Below are positions 12,289 to 22,150 of a stretch of DNA of 64,000 nt, piece after piece (positions within the stretch are counted from its first letter, which is position 1; every line of letters begins with the position of its first letter). The position numbers and the translations under genes are program-made. Below the pieces are notes generated by a model, which saw nothing but the letters and a program-made list of their open reading frames with translations, searched no databases and was not told where the DNA came from. The DNA is from Pythium myriotylum (taxonomy: Eukaryota > Oomycota > Peronosporomycetes > Pythiales > Pythiaceae), in contig JALJCQ010000016.1 in assembly GCA_023091665.1 (NCBI GenBank), forward strand, positions 806,001 through 870,000, in the 5' to 3' direction.

Positions 12289-12719
12289 GGTCTGAAGACG
12301 GCGAGTTCTCTAATGGCAGTCACAGACCAGCAAGTCGTCTTGGCAGCCCTGCTGAGGGGGCTCGTATTACGCTTCATCACTCTTTCTCGACTCGGCAGGA
12401 CGTCACACTCGTGCGTTGGAAGACTGGTTCAGTATCCGCGATGGAAGCTCGCTTGTGAGGATGGGTCTGACTAACTGATTTAGGGCAAGTTGTCGTCGTG
12501 ATTCTGTCACCTCGGATGCCGGAAAGGCGGACATTGTAATCAATCCACGCTTCTCAGTGAGAAGCGTGGATTGATTACAATTTGGCAACTGGAGGAGCAA
12601 GAAGGCGCGTAACGAAATCCGGCTTCCACAGCCACGGTTGCTGTGGAAACCAGATCCCAGTATCACATTCAGAAGCTCAAAACTTGTTTAGAAAGAGTGC
12701 TATAAGAATTTTCTTCCGT
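12289..12719. other. intergenic with a palindrome, no gene seen
   Basis: This is the gap between the 3' end of membrane gene A and the start of S12 copy 1, both on the reverse strand. It should contain the S12 promoter. The only structure seen is the 49-bp palindrome at 12533-12581. Confidence 0.5.
12533..12581. repeat. near-perfect 49-bp palindrome (24-bp arms, 1-nt spacer)
   Basis: Arms 12533-12556 and 12558-12581 are exact reverse complements around a single G. With almost no loop, it is more a cruciform-prone inverted duplication than a transcription terminator. It lies about 245 bp upstream of the S12 copy 1 start codon. Confidence 0.9.
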
Positions 12720-14303
12720 TCAGCCCGTCGGCAGCTTCATCTCGTTCATGAGCACCTCTACGTCGAAGCGAAGTGAGAAGTCAGTGCCTATGCAGCATTC
12801 AGAACAGGTTGCTTGTTGTCAGGAAAAAGCCCCAGTATATCAGGTGTAAATCAACAGTGATCCGTTACCGTAGTGCAGCACCGTGAAGTAGAAGATGACT
12901 GTAAAGAAGACCAGCAGCTTGCCCTGGATGGACCGCATGTGGTATTCTAGCACGAACGCCAGGTGGTAGAGCGCCGACATGTTGTGTCGGCGTCGCAGCA
13001 CAAGGAAGAAGACGACGAGCGAGAGGCCCTGGAGAAGCGAGTAGAGCAACACGGACTTGGTGGCGAGCAGGACCTGGTCGGTGTCGTCGTAGAAGCGGTA
13101 GAGTCTGGTGTTGTATAGTGTGGAGGTAGTTTGGTAGGAGACGAGAAGAAAGAGCGCGTTGACGACAGGCACGCTGACCTCGATGTACTCGACGAGCAGC
13201 ACTCGGTCGATCGCAGAGGCGAGCTGTAGCGCCTCGGTCACGACGGTAGCCTCGTCGGGTTTGAGAGTGGCTCGCAGTTGTGAGAAGTGGCGCGAGTCGA
13301 GGTGGTCTTGTTGGCATCGCTTGAGGATGGCGATCGCTCGCGGAAAGACTTCGCGTTTCGGTGTGGTCATGTTTCTCCCCATGAAGAACTTGATGGAGAG
13401 GAAACCTTGGATTGCGTCAACTGCCATGATGGCGACGAGAGCGATTGTAGACGGCGCGGTCTGCATGATCATGGACTGGTAGAGCGATGCGCAGATCTCG
13501 ATGGTGGAGACGACGACCTCACCACTCATTTCTTCTAGGGCGTGTGTGAATCTGGCGAGGAGTCTTTTGAGAGTGAACTTGACGATGGGGAAGAGTACGA
13601 CCATGAGAACTTGGTAGATGGTGGGTACGCGGTCGAAGAGGATCGTGAGCGCAGAGTAGACACCAAACTGTGAGCTCTGTAAAGCCAACGGCATTCGGTA
13701 AGCGTATATGGTCTTGGCGAGCTGCGGGAACTTTCTGAACTCTCGTCGCATGAGTACGTGGTGGGAGACCCACATAACGAGTATCCATATTGGCGCGCCG
13801 AGGAGATCAAAGAATGGTACAGGGAATCGCCAGAGCGTGCTTAGCAGCACTTCCGTGGCGGTGAGGGCTGCAGAGGTGGCTGTAGAGATTAGAAGAGCTT
13901 TGTGTAGCGGGTACTGTTTTGCCGACGTGGCTGTGGCTCCGAGCGTAAGGACGATGGTGCCGAAGGTGACCATGAAAATTGCAATGAAACAGTGGAGTGT
14001 GAGACTGTAGTTCGCGCTAGCACCGAGTTGCGGATTTCGGAGCGTTACGAAGCTTGGTATAACAGAGCCTAAGAAGGCTGGTAGCGGTGTTAGTATGAGA
14101 GCACCAGCGACCCGCCAGGCATGCGCGCTCGTGCAGTAGCCATCGAGCGCTAGCAACTTGGATGGCGAGTAACTGTTCAATTGGAAGGAGTCGACAACCG
14201 ACGCGACGGTGTCTTTGATACCTACGCCTCTCTCCCTCGTCAGCTGCTCTACCACGGTGGTCATTGGCCCCACCGAAGTAGGCACGATAGCTGCTGCCGG
14301 CAT
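12720..14303 (-). CDS. multi-pass membrane protein family, copy A, intact (500 aa)
   Basis: The family is not recognised. Exon 1 is 14303-12869 and exon 2 is 12787-12720, joined across an 81-nt intron (GTAACG to GCATAG). Without splicing the frame would stop two codons past the natural ...IYT end in the intron. The spliced C-terminus GTDFSLRFDVEVLMNEM matches the last exons of copies B, C and D, which supports the model. About nine or ten hydrophobic segments span residues about 60-470. Conserved blocks across copies include SKLLALDGYC, STIEICASLYQSMIMQTAPS, IEVSVPVVNALFLL and SIQGKLLVFF. The start is the first in-frame ATG; the frame stays open upstream to 14492 without an ATG, so a further 5' exon is possible. 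Bases 12869-13661 are identical to copy B. Confidence 0.8.
12839..13661. repeat. left arm of an 823-bp inverted repeat
   Basis: This arm is the reverse complement of 15376-16198; paired positions sum to 29037 throughout, so there is no net indel. Translations in several frames agree exactly, and no mismatch was seen by eye. The arm covers the 3' two-fifths of exon 1 of gene A plus 30 nt of its intron. At both edges the identity stops abruptly. Confidence 0.92.
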
Positions 14304-14739
14304 CGCAACTGGGCCTATATTGACGAAATCATTTCCCGTGACCGTGACATTCGGGGTCTCCACTAGTTGAGATACCAGGTCGTGGGGCTCATGACTAAGT
14401 ATGGTAGATGCGTTCACATCGCTGTTGAGCTTATCAGAAGGATGCGATCTGACAGTGAACCGAATTCGGAGCTCTTCAGCAAAGAACGTCAATAAGTTAT
14501 TTTGCTGTGCAACCTGACAGTGGAAACCGATCTAAGGTGCACCATGTGTGATGAAGTGAGGTCTACTGAGTTCAGCCGAAGTAAATCTTACAATAGCTGG
14601 AGGGAGAGCAGGACCAATGCATCCAAGGAACCAGGTCGAGTCACTTCCTTAGCTGATCGCACGAGATTTCCGAAAATAACTCAATTGCTTGACGCTGCTT
14701 CTATTGCTATTGGCACCACCACCACCAGTTGGCTGCAGC
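14304..14739. promoter_or_regulatory. head-to-head region between membrane genes A and B
   Basis: The 436 bp between the two divergent start codons should hold both promoters. The gene A frame remains open to 14492 with no ATG. The gene B frame is open from 14689 without an ATG until 14740. No clear TATA box or initiator was seen. Confidence 0.4.
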
Positions 14740-16325
14740 ATGGGCGTGCCCGTCCGACCCGCCACACTGGAGCCTCTGGCGGCTGAACCCCAACCAGCCG
14801 AGCTATGCAGATCAAACATCGCAAAAGCCATCGCCTTTGCGGAGGGCTCGGTTCATCATACAAGCTATTCCTCTACCAAGCTCCTTGCACTCCATGAGTA
14901 CTGCTCAGTCGTGGCGCCATGGCGTGTTGCCAGCGTTCTCCTGCTGACACCATTTCCGGCCTTTGTCGGGTCACTTCTGCCTTCCTTTGTGCCACTTCAG
15001 GACCCAATACTCGGTCGCCAGGCCAATTCTTGGCTCCCCGTCCACTCTTTGATAGCAATCGCTATGGTCACTCTCGGTACCATAATTTTCACACTCGGAG
15101 CCACCGCTATACCACAACAACACTACCCACTACACAAAGCTCTGCTCATTTCCGCAGTCACCAGCGCCACCGCCACTGCCTTCGAGGTGCTATTTAGCGC
15201 GCTGTGGTGATTCCCCGTACCATTCTTCATCCTCCACATCTCACCGGTATGGATACTCACCGTATGGGCCGCCCACCACGTGCTCATGCGAGGAGAGTTC
15301 AAGCGGCACCCTCAGCTCGCCGAAGCCATATACAACTATAGAAAGGCCCTCGTGCTGTCCGTCTCGCAAATATTCGTCTACTCTGCGCTCACGATCCTCT
15401 TCGACCGCGTACCCACCATCTACCAAGTTCTTATGGTCGTACTCTTCCCCATCGTCAAGTTCACTCTCAAAAGACTCCTCGCCAGATTCACACACGCCCT
15501 AGAAGAAATGAGTGGTGAGGTCGTCGTCTCCACCATCGAGATCTGCGCATCGCTCTACCAGTCCATGATCATGCAGACCGCGCCGTCTACAATCGCTCTC
15601 GTCGCCATCATGGCAGTTGACGCAATCCAAGGTTTCCTCTCCATCAAGTTCTTCATGGGGAGAAACATGACCACACCGAAACGCGAAGTCTTTCCGCGAG
15701 CGATCGCCATCCTCAAGCGATGCCAACAAGACCACCTCGACTCGCGCCACTTCTCACAACTGCGAGCCACTCTCAAACCCGACGAGGCTACCGTCGTGAC
15801 CGAGGCGCTACAGCTCGCCTCTGCGATCGACCGAGTGCTGCTCGTCGAGTACATCGAGGTCAGCGTGCCTGTCGTCAACGCGCTCTTTCTTCTCGTCTCC
15901 TACCAAACTACCTCCACACTATACAACACCAGACTCTACCGCTTCTACGACGACACCGACCAGGTCCTGCTCGCCACCAAGTCCGTGTTGCTCTACTCGC
16001 TTCTCCAGGGCCTCTCGCTCGTCGTCTTCTTCCTTGTGCTGCGACGCCGACACAACATGTCGGCGCTCTACCACCTGGCGTTCGTGCTAGAATACCACAT
16101 GCGGTCCATCCAGGGCAAGCTGCTGGTCTTCTTTACAGTCATCTTCTACTTCACGGTGCTGCACTACGGTAACGGATCACTGTTGATTTACACCTGATCT
16201 CGGGGCTGTACTGACAATAACTAACCTGTTTTGAATGCTCCATAGGCGCAGATTTCTCACTCCGCTTCGACTTTGAGGTTCTCATGGGCGAGATGAACCG
16301 TTCGCGACATGACGAAAGCCACTAA
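14740..16325 (+). pseudogene. multi-pass membrane protein family, copy B, one nonsense codon
   Basis: Exon 1 is 14740-16168 and exon 2 is 16246-16325, with a 77-nt intron (GTAACG to CCATAG, with a CTAAC branch-like site). The last exon encodes ADFSLRFDFEVLMGEM and ends in TAA. At 15208-15210 a TGA stands where gene A has CGA (Arg in LWRFPVPF), a single C-to-T change. The frame on both sides is otherwise full-length and well conserved, so this is a young pseudogene, or an intact gene with a sequencing error. The 5' half differs clearly from gene A, while 15376-16198 is identical to it. Translation could not resume efficiently after the stop without reinitiation. Confidence 0.82.
15376..16198. 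repeat. right arm of the 823-bp inverted repeat
   Basis: This is the mirror of 12839-13661, with a 1714-bp spacer (13662-15375) that contains the divergent 5' halves of genes A and B. The outer edge lies 30 nt into the intron of gene B. Homologous but diverged sequence continues on both sides of the arm, which points to sequence exchange rather than the end of a duplicated block. Confidence 0.92.
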
Positions 16326-16472
16326 ATCGGTATCAATACAATGCTGAATGATCCTTGAAGTCAACAAATGATAGACCGTTCAACCGCTTCGAGACAAGAA
16401 TAAGTGCAGTCAAGCAACTCTCTATTTCAGACGACACTAGCTGCCCCACCTGTGCCAATCGAACGGCCTTCG

Positions 16473-17996
16473 ATGGTGGCCAAGTCCGCAGCTGTGCACC
16501 CGCGGCCTGCGTCGCTGGTCGGTTCAACAGTCAATGAAGACTTCAGCCGTTGGACCCATTACTCCACCTCGAGTCTCCTGGCGTTGGATGGGTACATCAC
16601 ACAAACGAGTGTGTGGCGTGTTGTGGGGGTACTCATACTGACTCCGCTGCCCGCACTGCTCTGTTCCGTACTACCCTCGCTCGTACCGCTTCACGACCCA
16701 CTAAATGGTTTTGCAACTAATCATACCATGTTGATCCATGTGGCGATCTCGAACTTCCTCGTCTCGTTCGGTACGATCCTCCTCACGGTCGGCGCCGCTT
16801 CGATCCCGCGCAGCGAGTTCTCAGAGGGTACAGCAGTGGCTGCAGCTGCATTGACCACAACGATGTATGTTCCAGTCTCGTACCTCCTCTTCAGCTACTG
16901 GCGGTTTCCTGTTCCTTTCTTGGTGCTTGTGATGACGCCGATCTGGGGAATGCTGATTGCTGATTGCGGTCGCACATATTGTAGTGCCCAATAAGAGGCC
17001 AAACAAGCACCCTGAGTTCAAACGGTCATTGAAGCGATACGAAAAGCCTTCAACATTCCAGTTAGCGCAGCTCGTAGTTTACACGGGGATGACTGTCGTT
17101 TTCGAGCGCGTCTCCACTGCTCTTCAGGTCACGATGATTGTCCTCTTTCCGGTGGTGAAATACCTGGCTTCGACGGTACGCCAACGCGTTTGATGAACGG
17201 AGTACCGAAGTCACGGTTTCCACGGTCGAGATTTGCGCCTCTATTTACCAGTCGATGATCATGCAGTCGGCACCATCGCCGCTCGCGTTGTGCGCCATTA
17301 TGGGAATAGATGTGCTACAAGGGATCATCGAGATCAAGTTCTTCATAGGACGGCATATCCAGATACCAAAGCACGAAGTATTTCAGCGCGCGCTTGCGAT
17401 ACTAAATCGCAGAAACTCGGAACAGGACGTCGTCCCGAGCCTTGCGATGCTCCATGGCAACCTGTCCCCATCCGAGTTCCTTGTCGTCAAAGAGGCCCTG
17501 AAGCTCGCGTCGGGTTGCGAGAAGGTTTTGCTCATCGAGTACTTTGAAGTCAGCATTCCTGTCATCAACGCACTCTTCCTGTTGCTCTCCTACAAATCCA
17601 CTGCCATGCTTTACAACACACGGCTCAATCGCTTCTACGACGACGCCAGCAAGGTCCTAATCGCCACCAAGTCCGTGCTGCCCTACTCGCTTCTCCAGGG
17701 ACCTTCCCTGCTTGTATTCCACATCGTTTTGCAGCGGAGACACCGCATGTCCGCGCTTCACCACTTGGCGTTTGTTCCCGAGTTCCACGTGCGAGCGATC
17801 CAGGGCAAGCTGCTGGTCTTCTTCACGCTCATTTTCTATTTCACACTGCTCCACAACGGTGAGGATCCCAGCTCACCAAGCTCGCAAATTACTCAGTTCT
17901 CTCATATCCCAATTCTCATATGGCGCCGACTTCCGTCTTCGCTTCGACTACGAGGCCCTCGCGGCGCACATGCCGAACCTGCCGCACTCGCCCTAA
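16473..17996 (+). pseudogene. multi-pass membrane protein family, copy C, several lesions
   Basis: The copy starts at ATG 16473 and is recognisable to FDYEALAAHMPNLPHSP and TAA at 17994-17996. Three breaks are visible. First, a 7-bp tandem duplication of TGATTGC (16954-16960 and 16961-16967) shifts the frame after PIWGMLIA. Second, around 17165-17185 about three codons and the frame are lost where relatives read FTLKRLLARF. Third, the last intron keeps its donor at 17859, but the acceptor seen in copies B and D as AG before G-C/A is replaced by CATATGG near 17930. Multiple independent lesions make this a true pseudogene. It sits in tandem with copy B. Confidence 0.88.
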
Positions 17997-18121
17997 ATTT
18001 GTCCTTTCTATGTGCAAGTGGACGTCATTAGCCCTTATCGATTAGCTCCTTGAGTCTTCAAATAGCTTAGCTCGACTCGACTCCAAGAGCTCCATTGGCC
18101 CACCGAGCAGCTGCAGTCTCC

Positions 18122-20884
18122 ATGAGAATGGCCGAGCCCGTCGCTTCAGCTTCCGAGAGCCCGCGCGCGGTCGCCGCCGTGGACGACGCGGCGCCGACCA
18201 CGACAGCCGCACTCGCCGAGTCCCATTCGCGCGAGCGCATCGCCGGCAGTCCGCTCGTGCCCGACGGCGTGCGCTGGGCCGACGACGGGCGCGTGGCCGT
18301 GGTCTCCGAGGCGAGCATTCTCATCTCAACGTTCATGAGCCGCGAGCTCGAAATGTACATCCAGCACAGCCCCGCAATCTCCAAGAGCTTCATCTTTGTG
18401 CCTGAGGCGAGCCAGATCGCCCACGAACGCGTGCCGCTCAAGATCCCCGTGTTCAACGAGCCCACGGATGCGCACCTGCCCCCAGGCAGCCTCTCGTACT
18501 TTTTGCTCCACGAGAAAGACCGCCATCAGTACAACCCGAAGGAACTCTCGCTCTCCAAGAACGATGGCACGGCTTTTCTCGCGGCGACCTGGGGCCCGCG
18601 CGGCTCGGGTCCGAACTCGTCCTGCGCGATGCTCGCGCTCACGTCGTCCTCACGGATCAGCCTCCATTTCTCCTCGAGCTTCCACATCAGTTGGAAAGAA
18701 GTCGCCGTTTTCTCTGAAAATCTCTTCGATTTCTTTGAGTCTCGTCAGTGGACGTTTCAGGGTGCAACGGCGGCATCGTCGTCGAGTCTCACGCCGGCAA
18801 AGGCCTCGGGAGTCAAGACAGAGAGCGACAAGCAAAATCTCACGACACCCGGAAAGGCCAAGAGCTCCAAGGCAGCCCCCGGGAGTGCGAGCACGACGCC
18901 GAAATCGGCCAGTTCCAAGAAACGCAAACGCATCGGTCCGGCAGGTGATGCAGACGCGAAGACCATCTCAATGGCTGAGTACGCTCGCCGCTGTGCACTA
19001 GTGAGCACACTGTCCGTTGCATGGTCTCCGTTCTTGACCAACACGGAGCAGCACACAACTTCACTCATTGCGTTCGGTGGGCGCGCCATAACGACAGTTT
19101 GGGGGTACGACTACCCTTCGTACGAGGCGTTCTCGGCAGCCGACAGCCCAACCCCCACTCGCCCTTCAAATGCCTTCCTGTCGTCCACGCCGTTTGTGTG
19201 GCTTGACACGGAGAAACACGGATGGGTCTCCACGTGTACGTGGCAGCAGCAGCATCGAACTCCGGACCAAGCCTGCTCCGAGCTACACCTCGCGATGGGC
19301 ACATCTGAGGGAAAAGTGCTGCTGGCCAATATCCCGGTGATGCCACGCGATGTGAATCTATCGGAAGTCGCGATTGACCGCATGATTCTGGCCCCGCATA
19401 TGCAGCCCGTTTTTGGTATCCGCCTGGGTTCGCGGAATACGTTTTCAAACAGTGGGCGAAACGATTTAATTGTCGCTTCTGGCTCTCGAATTTCGGTGTG
19501 GAACCTTAACCGAAAGCGCCTGCAGCCAACTTCGTGGAAAGCCCACGAAGGTAACGTGGCTGGGCTGGACATCGACTACTTCGGCAACAAGATCTTCTCG
19601 TGCGGCGTCGATGGCCAGCTTCGACTTTGGGAAGCAGAAACGGGTAAAGAGATCCCGTATGTCTCAAGCGGCAACGTAGACGCCGAAAAGACTTCATCTG
19701 ACCCACCTCGTTACCCCATGTTTGGCCTCGCGGTGTCCCCAAATTCGGCGCAAGTTGCGTGCATGTACGTGATCCCGCCAGCAGCACGGCCAAATCGTAA
19801 GTCCCAAGCAGACGTCTCGTACAGTCGCGTTTCCATGGCTCTTGAGTATGTACCGACGCCGTACGCGTCGCAATCGAACGAGTTTGTGCAGACCATGTGC
19901 AGCATCCTCGAGCAGGGCAAAGACATGAGCACAATGACCGATGTGCTCTGGTTCTGCCATGAAGATAACGCAGCGATCACGTCACTGCAAGGTACGGCCG
20001 ACCTCACGCTGCCGCATTTGCTCAACAAACTGAAAGGTCTGGGCGGAAGTCGCACCGCCGAGGACGCACGCCAGCCTCTGTACTTGAGTCTGTGCAGTGA
20101 GCTTGAAAAACGATACTTCGAGTCACTGAATGACCTATCTGGGTCTGGCAACCAAAGCGAGTCGCTGCCGCTGTTCCTACAGGGCTCGTACCTTCTTCGA
20201 AGTTGTATCACTCCTGCCGAGCACCACGTCGCTATCCGGAACGATGCACTCGTCCGAATCAAGCGGTCGCTGTATGTGTACTGGGCGGAGCGCTGTCTTA
20301 AAGAGCTGCTGGCTTCCCACAGCCAAGTGCAGAACTTTGCCGACATCTCCAAGACCGAGCGGATCGCCGCATTGCTGATGGCCGACCTGCTTAGCGTTCA
20401 GCAGGTCATGAGCGCCAGCATTGAGCGCGTGGTCACGACAATTTACAACCGCTTGGGTTCGGACGAGAATATTGCGCGCTGGTCGGCATATCTTCAGGCT
20501 CGAGTCGAGTACACATCCAAGAAACTTCAGGCTGCGAGCCCGGAAGCGTTCACCGAACAAGAGCCCGAGGCCCCCGTGCCCCCACCTCGACAGACTTGCT
20601 TCATTTGCGACGAGCCAGTGCCATTTGGCGAACTGGAGCAGTTCTGTGCATCTGGTCACATCCAAGAGCGATGCTTCTTATCGTTCCAAGTGCTTACGTC
20701 GATGGATACGTGGAAGTGCATGGGCTGCGGGGCTTCAGCGTGCGAGATCGACTTTTCCCACGGCCGCTCGCCCTTCTACTTGCTCGACGGTCTCGTCAAG
20801 AACTCTACCAACGTCAACAGCACCGGTACCATGCAGATCGTATGCCGGTTGTGTGGGAACTACTGCAGCTTCCTCCGCTATTGA
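18122..20884 (+). CDS. TFIIIC 90-kDa-like subunit (GTF3C4 family), 920 aa
   Basis: TFIIIC binds internal promoters of tRNA and 5S genes for RNA polymerase III; the ~90-kDa subunit has an N-terminal beta-propeller and a C-terminal zinc domain. Here residues about 40-560 contain propeller-like repeats, including WSPFLTNTEQHTTSLIAFGG and a WD-type blade DGQLRLWEAETG. A basic, Ser/Ala-rich linker at about 220-275 carries a nuclear-localisation-like KKRKR. The last 100 residues form a Cys/His cluster: CFICDEPVPFG, CASGHIQERC, CMGC and CRLCGNYC, as expected for the TFIIIC zinc finger. The start ATG at 18122 is the first in frame; a second Met follows at codon 3. No intron is needed. Assignment is by domain order and motif resemblance, not by search. 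Confidence 0.72.
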   Translation: MRMAEPVASASESPRAVAAVDDAAPTTTAALAESHSRERIAGSPLVPDGVRWADDGRVAVVSEASILISTFMSRELEMYIQHSPAISKSFIFVPEASQIAHERVPLKIPVFNEPTDAHLPPGSLSYFLLHEKDRHQYNPKELSLSKNDGTAFLAATWGPRGSGPNSSCAMLALTSSSRISLHFSSSFHISWKEVAVFSENLFDFFESRQWTFQGATAASSSSLTPAKASGVKTESDKQNLTTPGKAKSSKAAPGSASTTPKSASSKKRKRIGPAGDADAKTISMAEYARRCALVSTLSVAWSPFLTNTEQHTTSLIAFGGRAITTVWGYDYPSYEAFSAADSPTPTRPSNAFLSSTPFVWLDTEKHGWVSTCTWQQQHRTPDQACSELHLAMGTSEGKVLLANIPVMPRDVNLSEVAIDRMILAPHMQPVFGIRLGSRNTFSNSGRNDLIVASGSRISVWNLNRKRLQPTSWKAHEGNVAGLDIDYFGNKIFSCGVDGQLRLWEAETGKEIPYVSSGNVDAEKTSSDPPRYPMFGLAVSPNSAQVACMYVIPPAARPNRKSQADVSYSRVSMALEYVPTPYASQSNEFVQTMCSILEQGKDMSTMTDVLWFCHEDNAAITSLQGTADLTLPHLLNKLKGLGGSRTAEDARQPLYLSLCSELEKRYFESLNDLSGSGNQSESLPLFLQGSYLLRSCITPAEHHVAIRNDALVRIKRSLYVYWAERCLKELLASHSQVQNFADISKTERIAALLMADLLSVQQVMSASIERVVTTIYNRLGSDENIARWSAYLQARVEYTSKKLQAASPEAFTEQEPEAPVPPPRQTCFICDEPVPFGELEQFCASGHIQERCFLSFQVLTSMDTWKCMGCGASACEIDFSHGRSPFYLLDGLVKNSTNVNSTGTMQIVCRLCGNYCSFLRY

Positions 20885-21376
20885 CAATCCAAATGTTTTC
20901 CTCTCCATTCCTCTATCGTTTTGTCACTCCGTCATGCACACAATCGGAACTACCGATTGAATGACCAATATGCTCACCTTGAGCACATCGCAATCGTGAT
21001 CGACCCAACTTATTACTGCTATGGGCGACTTGAGTCACTAGAGTGTGCGGGCTCTACCTGATCACGAGGACTCTAACTACCAAGATGAGACGAAAAGGAT
21101 TTCATGCGGCCAAGCCTGTGAGGCTGCGGCACCTGAAGCTCCGCGAACTCAATGGGCACGTGAGTACCCATGAAGTCCATGACGCTTCCGAGACTCGAAG
21201 AGTCCCGTTATGCATAAAATCCGCCCGGACAGAAGAACGCAAGAAACTCTTGCGATTCAACCCAGTGACGGAATCTCGGATGAAGATTTGTATTGAGACA
21301 ACCATATCATCACCTGACGCTTGGGTCTTGATCAGTCCGCTTTGCATGGAGTTGCTGATTCCCGTGGGCCGACGAT
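20885..21376. other. intergenic, no gene seen
   Basis: This is the tail-to-tail gap between the TFIIIC-like gene (+) and RPL9 (-). A 120-codon open stretch (21043-21405) runs antisense into RPL9 and has no recognisable domain; it is probably chance. Confidence 0.5.
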
Positions 21377-21937
21377 TTACTCGTCGATGTGGCCCTTCTC
21401 GCTGACGTAGATACCATCAAGGAACTTACGGATATCCTTGCGCTTGACGAGGCACGACTGCGTGATGTTGGCAGCGTCCTGCGAGACCTTGGCAAGGTCG
21501 ATGCCCGTGAGCTCGATCTGGTCCTTGACATCGGCCGAACGCACGTACTCGACGCCGTCCGAGAGCGTCACGCGACGCACGCGCTTCTCGCCGAGGAAGT
21601 TACGGATCTCGACGACGCGACCTTCGAGGGTCACGTTGATGGGGAAGTGGGCGTACACGAAGCGCATCTTGTAGCGGAAGCCGACCTGGACACCCGTGAT
21701 CATGTTCTCAATGAGCGAGCAGATCGTGCGCACGCAGGCGAGCTGCTTGCGGTTGCCGAACCAGAGGTCGACGCGGAGCTGCGTGGGCGACATCTTGCGC
21801 ATGTCGAGCGCGACGTGGCGGAAGTCGCGCGTGATCGAGCCGCGCTTGCCCTCGACGGTGACCTTGCGGCCATCGAGCGAGAGCTTGACGCCCTCAGGGA
21901 TCTCAACGAAGCGGGTGGCGAGCAACTGGCGGACCAT
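21377..21937 (-). CDS. RPL9: 60S ribosomal protein L9 (uL6)
   Basis: A single-exon 186-aa protein, close to the usual eukaryotic L9 length of about 190. uL6 sits near the stalk base of the large subunit and contacts the sarcin-ricin region. The sequence has the two tandem alpha/beta folds expected: an N-terminal part with [16 protein letters not shown] and a C-terminal part with [20 protein letters not shown] followed by [10 protein letters not shown]. Conserved family phrases such as [13 protein letters not shown] and [12 protein letters not shown] are present. The start ATG at 21937 is unambiguous. The absence of introns is notable for a ribosomal protein gene beside a five-exon neighbour. 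It is divergent from the Tim17-like gene and shares its CCAAT-rich upstream region. Confidence 0.97.
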   Translation of the reverse strand: MVRQLLATRFVEIPEGVKLSLDGRKVTVEGKRGSITRDFRHVALDMRKMSPTQLRVDLWFGNRKQLACVRTICSLIENMITGVQVGFRYKMRFVYAHFPINVTLEGRVVEIRNFLGEKRVRRVTLSDGVEYVRSADVKDQIELTGIDLAKVSQDAANITQSCLVKRKDIRKFLDGIYVSEKGHIDE

Positions 21938-22150
21938 GGTGGAGAAGACTGCGAAATCTCAAGTGCCCATGCCCGTCGGCGACGTGACCACGAGGAGCTC
22001 TTCCCACAGCCAACCACCCGTCGGAGCTCCTCATGAGGGACATTTCCAGCCAATCAATTGAGTCCAACCACACGGATTGGCTTTATATGTTGAACGTTTT
22101 AAGCCAATGAAGAGGAGATCGTTTGATCAGGATTATTGGCCAATAAGAGA
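21938..22150. promoter_or_regulatory. 213-bp bidirectional promoter with clustered CCAAT boxes
   Basis: The region between the RPL9 and Tim17-like start codons holds five CCAAT pentamers in both orientations: CCAAT at 22050-22054 and 22104-22108, ATTGG at 22076-22080, and a palindrome ATTGGCCAAT at 22135-22144. The palindrome ends 7 nt before the Tim17-like ATG. CCAAT boxes bind NF-Y in other eukaryotes; use here is inferred. Confidence 0.6.

Noticed and set aside
12533..12581. Palindrome as a rho-independent-type terminator
   Set aside because: The sequence is eukaryotic, the arms meet with a 1-nt spacer and there is no T-run; similar structures occur elsewhere out of terminator position.
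12840..12868. Unspliced C-terminus GNGSLLIYT as the true end of membrane copies A and B
   Set aside because: Downstream exons encoding the conserved DFSLRFD tail are present after proper acceptors in A, B and D; the stop lies in the intron.
21043..21405. 120-codon open frame between the TFIIIC-like gene and RPL9
   Set aside because: No domain, no homologous neighbour, starts in the 3' flank and runs antisense into RPL9.
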